Below, in pieces: positions 6,612-13,149 of a DNA stretch of 13,149 nt. The position numbers and the translations under genes are program-made. The stretch's first letter is position 1. The number at the start of each line of letters is the position of its first letter. The stretch lies in NCBI GenBank assembly GCA_002385815.1, contig DGEE01000044.1, forward strand, positions 1 through 13,149, read 5' to 3'. The notes under the pieces are model-generated. The model was given only the letters and a program-made list of their open reading frames with translations. It did not search any database and was not told the origin of the DNA. The DNA is from Hungateiclostridiaceae bacterium UBA3934. GTDB lineage: Bacteria > Bacillota > Clostridia > Acetivibrionales > DTU013.

Positions 6612-8261
6612 TCAGAATTTGTCGATGAAATCACCGAGTGCCAGGTACTTCTGATATTTCTCATTGTATTTTTCCGATTTTTCCGCATTCGGCAGGAAGC
6701 TGTCTTTGTACGGCTCACACAGAGCATCCTGGGCTGCGGTCACATCAGGATAGAATCCTGCAGCCACGGCAGCATAGATAGCTGCACCCAGCGCAGGGAC
6801 CTGTTCTTCCTGGCTAACCATGACAGGCCTTTCCAGCACATCGGCCATCATTTGCATGATGAATGGCGATTTTTTAGCTATCCCGCCCACCATAATGATG
6901 CGTTCCACATTTATGCCGTTTTCTATGAAGCCTTCAAATACCCGTCTCGACCCGAAAACCGTCGCCTCGGCCAATGCCCTGTAAATCTCGGGAGCAGTGC
7001 TTCCCAGGCTCAGTCCTGATATGGCGGCTTTGGCATTTTCATTCAAGAACGGATATCTGCGTCCGTTGAACCAATCCAATGCAGTGATGTCCACATCCTC
7101 GATCTGTTCGGCTCTTGTCTCCAGTTCCCTGATGATCTTTTTCTTCGCATCTTCTATCAGCTTCTTTGCGGAGTCATCAGAAATTATCCCCGATCCGGGT
7201 ACCAGCTCATTCAAAGGCCACATCAGGAGTGAAGAGAACCATGCGTACACATCTCCAAACGCAGCCTGACTGGCCTCTATGCCTATATACCCGGGCACGA
7301 TGGAGTCTTCAGCCAGTCCGCAGTATGCTCTCAGATCCTTGCCCTCCAGCTTTTCCTTGTCCTCCACCAGCATATCTACAGTGGATGTCCCGACGACCTT
7401 GACCATGGTGCCGGGTCTGACGCCCGCTCCTACAGCTCCGGCATGTGCATCAAAGGAGCCTCCGCCTATTATGGTGTCCTGAGGCACACCCAGCTTTTCA
7501 GCCCATTCGCGCGTGATTACGCCCAAACGCGTGCCTGCCGGCTTCGGTGCGGTATTGTACCTGTCATATATCAGTGCCAGATAAGGGTCCAGGCTCCCAA
7601 GGCAGTCCCGGTCGGGCAGCCCGCCGAAATGACTGTTCCAGAGCGCTTTATGTCCGGCACCGGTGGATCCCCTGTACAGATTATTGGGATCCGTGTTCCC
7701 CGTCAGCAGCGCAGGTATCCAGTCACTGTGCTCCAGCCATGTCCACGCAGCCTGCCTTACCCTTTCATTGGCTCTGACAGTTCGCAGTATCTTGGCCCAG
7801 TACCATTCAGATGAGTAGATGCCCTGATACATGGTATAGTCCATTTTTGCATTGGAAAAAGCGTGGTTTATCTCCTTTGCTTCTTCTACTGCAGTATGGT
7901 CCTTCCACAGGTGGAACATGGCATCGGGATCATCACTGAATTCATCCAGCATGGCCAGCGGAGTGCACCTGTCGTCCACAGGGCATGGTGTCGATCCCGT
8001 AGTATCTACGGCAATGGCACACAGATCTCCTTTCCTCGAGCCTGTCTGAGCCATGGCTTCCCGCATGCAGGCTGTGAAGCTTTCTATATAGTCGAGGGGA
8101 TGCTGTCTGAATTGGTTGGCAGCAGCATCGCAGTACATCTGCTTCTGCCACCTGGGATAATATGCGACAGCCTTAGCCACTCTTTCTCCTGTAAGAGCAT
8201 CTATGATAATAACGCGAACGGAGTCGCTGCCGAAATCGGCACCAGCTACCAGATTTCTCAT
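6612..8261 (-). CDS. araB: Ribulokinase-type FGGY carbohydrate kinase
   Basis: This 549-residue cytoplasmic kinase transfers phosphate from ATP to a pentulose. It resembles AraB ribulokinase along its whole length: GADFGSDSVR near the N-terminus, YYPRWQKQMYCDAAANQFR, DTTGSTPCPVD, LWKDHTAVEEA, GIYSSEWYWAKIL, GGGSFDAHAGAVGAG with the expected catalytic Asp, GTSTVDML and LDWFNGRR. E. coli AraB is similar in length (566). I chose ATG 8261 because AAGGAGG lies just upstream. An ATG at 8300 overlaps the dehydrogenase stop (ATGA) but adds 13 residues outside the family alignment. AraB-family kinases accept L- and D-ribulose and some pentitols. No arabinose isomerase or ribulose-phosphate epimerase is present here, so the symbol denotes the family, and the role is probably phosphorylation of the pentulose made by the upstream polyol dehydrogenase. 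It is the last gene of the operon, before the terminator. Confidence 0.9.
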   Translation of the reverse strand: MRNLVAGADFGSDSVRVIIIDALTGERVAKAVAYYPRWQKQMYCDAAANQFRQHPLDYIESFTACMREAMAQTGSRKGDLCAIAVDTTGSTPCPVDDRCTPLAMLDEFSDDPDAMFHLWKDHTAVEEAKEINHAFSNAKMDYTMYQGIYSSEWYWAKILRTVRANERVRQAAWTWLEHSDWIPALLTGNTDPNNLYRGSTGAGHKALWNSHFGGLPDRDCLGSLDPYLALIYDRYNTAPKPAGTRLGVITREWAEKLGVPQDTIIGGGSFDAHAGAVGAGVRPGTMVKVVGTSTVDMLVEDKEKLEGKDLRAYCGLAEDSIVPGYIGIEASQAAFGDVYAWFSSLLMWPLNELVPGSGIISDDSAKKLIEDAKKKIIRELETRAEQIEDVDITALDWFNGRRYPFLNENAKAAISGLSLGSTAPEIYRALAEATVFGSRRVFEGFIENGINVERIIMVGGIAKKSPFIMQMMADVLERPVMVSQEEQVPALGAAIYAAVAAGFYPDVTAAQDALCEPYKDSFLPNAEKSEKYNEKYQKYLALGDFIDKF

Positions 8262-8296
8262 ATCGTCCTCCTTGCCTTGCAAAAAAGCAAAAGTGT

Positions 8297-9355
8297 TCAT
8301 TCAGCGTCAGGATTGATCCTGACAACACATTTTGTGACTTTGTCCTTGTTGTCGATGGAATGATCCATGGCTCTCTGGATGTCACTGAAGTCATATATGT
8401 CAGAAGCTATTTCCTTCAGCGGGATCATCCCTTTGCTGACCGCCTCGATTATGGTCGGATAAATGTTCCTGTATCTGAATACCGTCTTTATGGTGACTTC
8501 GTTGTCGATTATCCAGTTTACATTCATCTTCGCTGTACCATCACTGGTGTACCCGATCAATGTTATGGTACCACCTCTCCTGACCATTTTTCCTGTCTGG
8601 AATATGGTCGTTTCGGTACCTGCGGTTTCAAAAACGTATTCTGCCCCTCCGCCTGTCAGTTCCAGTACTCTCTGGACAGGATCGCACGCTGAGGCATCGA
8701 CGATCTCGGATGCTCCAAGCTCCAGTGCCCGTTCCAGTCTGTTCTTTACGATGTCCACAACAATGATCTCCCTGACGCCCATGCTCTTTATCGCCAGCAT
8801 GGTAACCAGACCGATGCAGCCGGCTCCGATGACTACGGCCTTCGATCCTACCTTGATGCCTGACTGGATTGCCGCATGCATCCCGACAGCCATCGGTTCC
8901 ATCAGCGCTCCTTCCAGCGTGCTGACATTGTCCGGCAGCTTATAGCATAAATTTGCCGGGTGTGCAATATATTCTGCAAAGCAACCTTCCACCACCGGCA
9001 GCGATGCATAAAAATAAACGTTGGGACATAGATTGTATCTCCCGCTCTTGCAAAAATCGCATGTCCAGTCCGGAATACCGGGCTCGACAGCTACCCGGTC
9101 TCCAACCTTCAGATCTGTGACGCCTTCTCCCACCTCGGCAACGGTACCTGCAGGCTCATGTCCGAGGACCATCGGCTCAGTGACATAGCTCTCTCCGATA
9201 AATCCATGTCTGAACAGGTGCATGTCCGAACCGCATATCCCGACATAGTCCAGCTTTACGAGTACATAACCCGGTTTTACTTCTGGTATCGGCTTTTCTT
9301 CAAAATCAAATCTGCCGGGTTCATTCATCATTGCAACTTTCATTGTTCCTTTCAT
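8297..9355 (-). CDS. Zinc-dependent polyol dehydrogenase (sorbitol/xylitol dehydrogenase-like MDR)
   Basis: This 352-residue medium-chain dehydrogenase should oxidise a sugar alcohol to a ketose with NAD(H). Catalytic-zinc residues are Cys41 (GICGSD), His66 and Glu67 (GHE), with Glu153 in LMEP. The nucleotide fold begins at GAGCIG (177-182). The polyol branch is supported by GRYNLCP (105-111), YASLPVVEG and FRYRNIYP. Three of four structural-zinc cysteines remain (99, 102, 110), and the first position is Asp96. ATG 9355 follows AAAGGAG by 9 bp. A second Met at residue 5 has a poorer site. The gene lies 72 bp after the second permease and 35 bp before the kinase, which supports an oxidise-then-phosphorylate route. 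Threonine-dehydrogenase-like activity is the main alternative and is less consistent with the transporter and kinase. Confidence 0.88.
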   Translation of the reverse strand: MKGTMKVAMMNEPGRFDFEEKPIPEVKPGYVLVKLDYVGICGSDMHLFRHGFIGESYVTEPMVLGHEPAGTVAEVGEGVTDLKVGDRVAVEPGIPDWTCDFCKSGRYNLCPNVYFYASLPVVEGCFAEYIAHPANLCYKLPDNVSTLEGALMEPMAVGMHAAIQSGIKVGSKAVVIGAGCIGLVTMLAIKSMGVREIIVVDIVKNRLERALELGASEIVDASACDPVQRVLELTGGGAEYVFETAGTETTIFQTGKMVRRGGTITLIGYTSDGTAKMNVNWIIDNEVTIKTVFRYRNIYPTIIEAVSKGMIPLKEIASDIYDFSDIQRAMDHSIDNKDKVTKCVVRINPDAE

Positions 9356-9427
9356 TGCAATATTCTCCTTTCACGCACAGTGCAGCTTATAGGGTACATA
9401 AGGTACAACTTCTCACGACTGTATTCC

Positions 9428-10252
9428 CTATCCTTTTACTGCTCCCAATGTCAATCCCTTTACAAGAGTCTTCTGTGTGAAGAAACCAAGTATTACAGGT
9501 ATTATGACAACAAGTGTGGATGCAGCACTCATCTTTGCCCAGAAGTATCCCTGCTGAGTGAGGAACCGGTTGAGGTATACTGGCAGTGTAGCCGATTTCG
9601 AATACGTCATGTTGACTGCAAAGAAGAACTCATTCCATGTAGTTATGAAAACCAGCAATGCAGTCGAGAAAATCCCGCCTTTTATCAGTGGAAGTATTAT
9701 CCTGAAAAAGGATGTAAACCTTGTGCATCCGTCTATATCTGCAGCCTCGATTATTTCATACGGCACGTCTGTAAAGAATGTCCTCACCATCCAGATCATC
9801 AGAGGCACACCTGCTCCGGTATAGAGCAATACCAGACCGAGCTTCGTATCCAGCAGCCCTGTGTAGTTGAAAGCGAGAAATATCGGAATGATCACAGCCA
9901 CCGCCGGTAGCAGTGTGGTCGTTATGAACCAGTAATATATCCCCTCTGCACTTTTCAGCCTGCCGAACACAAGTGAATATGCGGCAGGAACAGCCAGCAG
10001 TATAGTAAGTATGACCGTGGCTATGGTGATGAATACCGAGTTGAATGAATGCAGCATAAGGTCTTCCGAAATCACCGCATCATAGTTCTCCAGCGTAGGA
10101 GTAAAGGACAGGCTGGGAGGAGCCACCATCTCCTCAGGCTTGAATCCGGTGATCAACATGTATAGTATGGGGAAGGCATAGACCAGCGCAAGCACCCATG
10201 TGAGAATGGTCGCAGTATTGGCTCTCAGCCGCTTGCTCAGCGATCTTTTCAT
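9428..10252 (-). CDS. ABC sugar/polyol transporter permease 2 (MalG-like, CUT1)
   Basis: This 274-residue inner-membrane permease has about six hydrophobic segments, beginning with TILTWVLALVYAFPILYML. The cytoplasmic EAA loop that docks the ATPase is at about 169-188 (EAADIDGCTRFTSFFRIILP), as in MalG/SmoG-type proteins. The following ITTWNEFFFAVNMTYS is also characteristic. ATG 10252 overlaps the stop of permease 1 by 4 bp (ATGA), with GGGGGAG upstream, so the two are translationally coupled. With permease 1 it forms the translocation channel. No ATP-binding subunit follows. Confidence 0.93.
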   Translation of the reverse strand: MKRSLSKRLRANTATILTWVLALVYAFPILYMLITGFKPEEMVAPPSLSFTPTLENYDAVISEDLMLHSFNSVFITIATVILTILLAVPAAYSLVFGRLKSAEGIYYWFITTTLLPAVAVIIPIFLAFNYTGLLDTKLGLVLLYTGAGVPLMIWMVRTFFTDVPYEIIEAADIDGCTRFTSFFRIILPLIKGGIFSTALLVFITTWNEFFFAVNMTYSKSATLPVYLNRFLTQQGYFWAKMSAASTLVVIIPVILGFFTQKTLVKGLTLGAVKG

Positions 10253-11151
10253 ATCGTACTCCCCCTTTGCTTTCTGCGAATTAGATTGAAAAAGCTCTGT
10301 ATGATTATAAGTGTGATTGCTACAGTCACTACAGCGATAGCAGCCGATCTGCCCATCTGCCAGTCGTAGAATGCTGTCCTGTAAACATAGTAGGGCAGAT
10401 TGGCGGACGATACGCCCGGACCGCCTTGTGTCGTTACAAAGACCAGTCCGAATACTTTCAGTATATTTATCAACCCAAACATCATCCCGACTTCGAAATA
10501 GTGTTTTATCATCGGGATCTTAATGTAAAGGATCATTTTCAGACCATAAGCTCCGTCTATCCTTGCGCTTTCCAGCACATCCTCGGACAGGTTCTGCAAT
10601 CCTGCCAGCAGGATCATGAAAAGAAACGGAGTCCACTGCCATACTATCAGGATTATGATGGTCACAAGCGACAGCCTGCTGCTGAAGAATGCCACAGGTT
10701 CCATGCCGAAAAAGCTTGCAAGTACCTGGTTGATTCCGAATGACGGACTCAGTATCAGTGTCTTCCACACGATGCCTACCACCGATTCCATTACGAAATA
10801 CGGTATTATGATCAGCGAGCGTGCTATGAATATACCTTTGAATGCTCTGTTGAACACCAGCGCCAGCAAAAATCCGAATATCGTACACAGTGCCAGGGCA
10901 ACGGCAGCCTGCACAAGGCTGTTCAACAGGACCTGGTAAAATTTGCTGTCCGTAAAAATGAACTTATAATTATCAAAGCCGGCAAACTCCACTGGAAGGT
11001 CCGGCCTTTTTATATTCCATCTGATGAATGACAGTATCAGCGTCATCAGGAATGGTATCTGTGTTATCGCCGCGACAAATATGATCGCCGGCAATACCAG
11101 ATAATTTACCAGACTCTTTCTGGGCTTTTCTATTCCTCTACTACTCAACAT
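10249..11151 (-). CDS. ABC sugar/polyol transporter permease 1 (MalF-like, CUT1)
   Basis: This 300-residue membrane protein has an N-terminal transmembrane segment (YLVLPAIIFVAAITQIPFLM) and several further helices. The EAA loop is at about 194-213 (ESARIDGAYGLKMILYIKIP). TQGGPGVSS near the C-terminus is common in the CUT1 family, which includes the SmoF/MtlF polyol permeases. Start ATG 11151 has only a weak ribosome binding site (CCGGA nearby, AAAGGG farther upstream). It lies 118 bp after the binding-protein gene and beyond a strong hairpin, consistent with lower expression of the permeases than of the binding protein. It pairs with permease 2, whose start overlaps its stop. Confidence 0.92.
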   Translation of the reverse strand: MLSSRGIEKPRKSLVNYLVLPAIIFVAAITQIPFLMTLILSFIRWNIKRPDLPVEFAGFDNYKFIFTDSKFYQVLLNSLVQAAVALALCTIFGFLLALVFNRAFKGIFIARSLIIIPYFVMESVVGIVWKTLILSPSFGINQVLASFFGMEPVAFFSSRLSLVTIIILIVWQWTPFLFMILLAGLQNLSEDVLESARIDGAYGLKMILYIKIPMIKHYFEVGMMFGLINILKVFGLVFVTTQGGPGVSSANLPYYVYRTAFYDWQMGRSAAIAVVTVAITLIIIQSFFNLIRRKQRGSTI

Positions 11152-11190
11152 TCCGGGTACACCCGCCCTTTATTATTTTATATATATTAT

Positions 11191-11223
11191 CTCCATAGTG
11201 CCGTACATTACGGCACTATGGAG
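11191..11223 (-). promoter_or_regulatory. Perfect 15-bp mRNA hairpin between binding protein and permease genes
   Basis: CTCCATAGTGCCGTA and TACGGCACTATGGAG are exact inverted repeats around a 3-base loop. On the transcribed strand the stem is followed by an A/T mixture, not a T-run, so full termination is unlikely. Its place after a binding-protein gene suggests 3'-end protection or partial attenuation, which would raise binding protein over permease. Confidence 0.75.
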
Positions 11224-11269
11224 TATAATGGTATGACTCGTAACTGTCGCGGCTGCAGATATCCTTATG

Positions 11270-12694
11270 TTATTTTATATATCCGCCGTCTCTCATTGCC
11301 TGCTCAGCGATCCTCTGACTCTCGGCAAGTGCGTCGTCCAGAGATTTACCGCCGGAGATATAGTCTGCCAGGATTTGTCCGACCTGCTCACCGATACTTG
11401 CATACTCAGGTATATTGGGCAGCGAGTTGCCTGTATACGGTGTCGGATTTACAGCCTGCTTGTCAAATGAAGCTCCGGACAGTGATTTCAGTGTGATGTC
11501 TGCAAAACTTGCTACTGCCTTATAATTGGGGTTAGTATAAGTGGAAGTACGTGCGCCGGAGGGTACATTGATCCATCCGTCTCTGTCAGCTACCAACTGG
11601 ACATAATCCTTGCTGGTTACCCATGTGAGATACTTAAATGCTGCATCCTTGTTCTTGCATGAGGATGTGATCGAAAGTCCCCAGCCACCTATAGTCTGAG
11701 TGTTTCCTTTACCCGGACCGGATGGTGACATTGCATATCCGACCTTGCCCTTTATTGCTGAGTTATCTGATTCAAATACTGCTGCTGATACTGTTGCGTC
11801 ATAGTATATTGCTGCATTTCCGCTGGCCATGAGATTGAGTGTTTCTGTATAGCCGTTAGATGTAACGTCTTTCGCGCCAGCTTCATTCTGGAGCTTCTTA
11901 TAGAATTCCCATGCTGCTCTCATTTCGTTTGTCTGAAGCTGAGGCTGCCAGTCCATATCGAACCACTGTGCCCCATAGGCATAAAGTATGGTACCGAAGA
12001 CGTACATGTTTTCGCCATAACCGGGCTTGCCGCGGAGTGCCATGCCGACCATATTGTTCGCCGGGTCATGGAGCTGCTTTGCAAATTCGTAGATCTGTTC
12101 CCAAGTAGGTTCTTCAGGCATTGTAAGTCCTGCTTTTTCGAACAGGTCCTTACGGTACATGATCATAGTACTCTCACCGTACAGCGGTATTGCTGCCAGT
12201 CCCTTTGTTGCCGAAGAATATGCAGGTATGTTTGCCTCGATAAGATCGTCGAAGTCATACCATTCCTTTTCTTCTTCAGTCATTTTGTCGAACAACGGCT
12301 GCAATGGTTCTGTCCATCCGTTGTCAAGATATGTGCCGATATCGTTGGTTCCAAGCGTAACGAGGTCAAACTGTCCTCCGCCAACAGCGACGTCCTGCTG
12401 TATCTTTGAGCGGATATCGTTTTCAGTCAGCATTACGTAATTGACCTTGATTCCGGTCTGTTTCGTAAACTCGCTGGAAAGCTCACTCATTGTGACCATC
12501 GGCCCATTATTTACCGATGCTACTGTAAGTTCGATGCCTGCAGAAGGTTGATCACCGGGTGTGTCTTGTGGTGTTTTCGTTGAAGGATCTTTTGTGTCTG
12601 GTGTCTGCTGCTTGGCACCACAGCCTGTAAATAACGTTGCCATCATTGCCACGATCAGGAGCGCCAGGCACATGGACTTGAAATACTTCTTCAT
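11270..12694 (-). CDS. Polyol-type extracellular solute-binding lipoprotein
   Basis: This 474-residue lipoprotein captures substrate outside the membrane and delivers it to the two permeases. A signal peptide (MKKYFKSMCLALLIVAMMAT) ends in LFTGC, giving Cys25 as the lipid-anchored residue, followed by a Pro/Thr/Asp-rich linker. The mature part is a family 1 binding protein. GGQFDLVTLGTNDIGTYL, PLYGESTMIMYRKDLFEKAG, ALRGKPGYGEN, YYDATVSAA and TSKDYVQLVADRDGW closely follow the SmoE/MtlE sorbitol/mannitol binding proteins, so a linear sugar alcohol is the best guess. The exact ligand is not readable. ATG 12694 has GGAGGT 6 bp upstream. A longer frame starting at 12748 lacks a signal-peptide-like start. 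It is the first gene of the operon, preceded by a long leader with two operators. Confidence 0.93.
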   Translation of the reverse strand: MKKYFKSMCLALLIVAMMATLFTGCGAKQQTPDTKDPSTKTPQDTPGDQPSAGIELTVASVNNGPMVTMSELSSEFTKQTGIKVNYVMLTENDIRSKIQQDVAVGGGQFDLVTLGTNDIGTYLDNGWTEPLQPLFDKMTEEEKEWYDFDDLIEANIPAYSSATKGLAAIPLYGESTMIMYRKDLFEKAGLTMPEEPTWEQIYEFAKQLHDPANNMVGMALRGKPGYGENMYVFGTILYAYGAQWFDMDWQPQLQTNEMRAAWEFYKKLQNEAGAKDVTSNGYTETLNLMASGNAAIYYDATVSAAVFESDNSAIKGKVGYAMSPSGPGKGNTQTIGGWGLSITSSCKNKDAAFKYLTWVTSKDYVQLVADRDGWINVPSGARTSTYTNPNYKAVASFADITLKSLSGASFDKQAVNPTPYTGNSLPNIPEYASIGEQVGQILADYISGGKSLDDALAESQRIAEQAMRDGGYIK

Positions 12695-12777
12695 TCTGAT
12701 ACCTCCATTTTTGGGATATTTTGCAGTCAGTATTATTTTCACAAACATACTGGGCCCTGGTATGCCTGTGGAATAAA

Positions 12778-12805
12778 GTTATAACAGCCATGTAGTTGTT
12801 ATAAC
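12778..12805. repeat. Twin GTTATAAC palindromes in the leader of the binding-protein gene
   Basis: Two identical, self-complementary octamers GTTATAAC lie at 12778-12785 and 12798-12805, with centres 20 bp apart. In RNA they could pair with each other as an 8-bp stem with a 12-base loop. They lie between the predicted promoter and the gene start. Their function is unknown. Confidence 0.6.
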
Positions 12806-12880
12806 GAAATTCTGAATTTTTTATTCATTTTTAAGTGATTTTTTGTAACAGTAAGTAAATAATTCTCATCGCTTCACTAT

Positions 12881-12895
12881 GTTTAGTCAGTAAAC
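12881..12895. promoter_or_regulatory. Palindrome GTTTA-N5-TAAAC, predicted ROK operator 1 of the transport operon
   Basis: The arms are exact around GTCAG. The site lies about 50 bp downstream of the predicted transcription start and 32 bp (centre to centre, about three helical turns) from operator 2. Confidence 0.75.
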
Positions 12896-12912
12896 CTTTT
12901 TTCGCTTGTTTC

Positions 12913-12927
12913 GTTTAATCAATAAAC
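12913..12927. promoter_or_regulatory. Palindrome GTTTA-N5-TAAAC, predicted ROK operator 2 of the transport operon
   Basis: The arms are exact around ATCAA, with flanks TTTC and TATTT shared with operator 3. The site begins about 15 bp downstream of the expected transcription start, the same geometry as at the repressor's own promoter. Confidence 0.78.
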
Positions 12928-12949
12928 TATTTCGCGTCTGACAAGTTAA

Positions 12950-12977
12950 ATGTTATCACATTTTCACAAATTGTCAA
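12950..12977 (-). promoter_or_regulatory. Probable sigma-70-type promoter of the transport/catabolic operon
   Basis: On the minus strand a consensus TTGACA (12977-12972) is followed after 16 bp by TAACAT (12955-12950). Transcription from about 12943 would give a leader of about 250 bases carrying operators 2 and 1 and the twin GTTATAAC repeat. The -10 element is only 4/6, consistent with a regulated promoter. Confidence 0.6.
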
Positions 12978-13036
12978 TATACTTGCGCTATATTTTTGTA
13001 GAATTTTAATTTTACCTTACCGTTTTAGTCCTTTTC

Positions 13037-13051
13037 GTTTATCTTATAAAC
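13037..13051. promoter_or_regulatory. Palindrome GTTTA-N5-TAAAC, predicted upstream ROK operator 3
   Basis: The arms are exact around TCTTA. It lies upstream of the promoter, 124 bp from operator 2, and could act as an auxiliary site for a repression loop or serve a divergent gene beyond the window. No gene start is visible to its right. Confidence 0.72.
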
Positions 13052-13110
13052 TATTTTACATCAAAATCATCAAAACGTAAACCACTTTTTCAAAATTTCA
13101 GTTTTTAAAA

Positions 13111-13145
13111 AAAAAAGGGTTCCGGTTTTTACCGTACCCTTTTTC
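13111..13145. terminator. Intrinsic terminator at the window edge
   Basis: AAAAAAGGGT and ACCCTTTTT pair around an inner CGGT/ACCG stem with a TTTT loop and a small asymmetric bulge. A- and T-tracts on both sides allow either orientation. It probably ends a gene outside the window and insulates the transport operon promoter. Confidence 0.75.
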
Positions 13146-13149
13146 TTTA

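Noticed and set aside
11191..11223. Hairpin as a true intrinsic terminator
   Set aside because: No T-run follows on the transcribed strand, and termination here would silence the permeases and both enzymes.
12778..12805. GTTATAAC repeats as -10 promoter elements
   Set aside because: TATAAC resembles a -10, but neither copy has a TTGACA-like -35 at 16-18 bp.

Overview
The window looks like one locus of a fermentative anaerobe, most likely a Clostridia-type Firmicute. The reasons are a glycyl-radical enzyme (GRE) with its activase, strong AGGAGG-type ribosome binding sites, a TTG start, AT-rich intergenic regions with TTGACA promoters, a split transketolase and a ROK/XylR-type repressor. The first 19 bases are not genomic. 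They match the Tn5/Nextera mosaic-end adapter, so the contig really begins at base 20, inside a gene.

Right-hand block (13149 to 6612, minus strand): an intrinsic terminator at the window edge, a regulatory region of about 450 bp with three palindromic operators and a TTGACA promoter, then a probable operon. Its genes are a lipoprotein solute-binding protein of the polyol (SmoE/MtlE-like) type, two CUT1 ABC permeases, a zinc-dependent polyol dehydrogenase and an AraB-type ribulokinase. The operon ends at a bidirectional terminator near 6517-6553. No ABC ATPase is encoded here. A perfect 15-bp hairpin separates the binding-protein gene from the permeases.

Centre (4073-6410, plus strand): a single-cluster GRE-activating enzyme followed by a GRE gene. 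The GRE gene is broken. The reading frame shifts at about 5949-5955 and roughly 200 residues that should contain the catalytic cysteine are missing, although the C-terminal glycyl-radical region is intact.

Left-hand block (3804 to 20, minus strand): a ROK-family repressor divergent from the GRE pair, a classical short-chain dehydrogenase, and the N- and C-terminal transketolase subunits, the latter cut by the contig end.

A shared palindrome, GTTTA-N5-TAAAC, links the modules. It occurs three times before the transport operon, once just downstream of the repressor promoter and once (one mismatch) just upstream of the activase ribosome binding site. The simplest reading is that the ROK protein controls itself, the GRE pair and the polyol operon. 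Inferred pathway: a sugar alcohol, probably a pentitol, is imported, oxidised by one or both dehydrogenases to a pentulose, phosphorylated by the kinase and fed to the non-oxidative pentose phosphate route via transketolase. A GRE under the same apparent control is the unusual part. It may act on the polyol or a product of it, but its substrate cannot be read from the sequence and the copy here is probably inactive.
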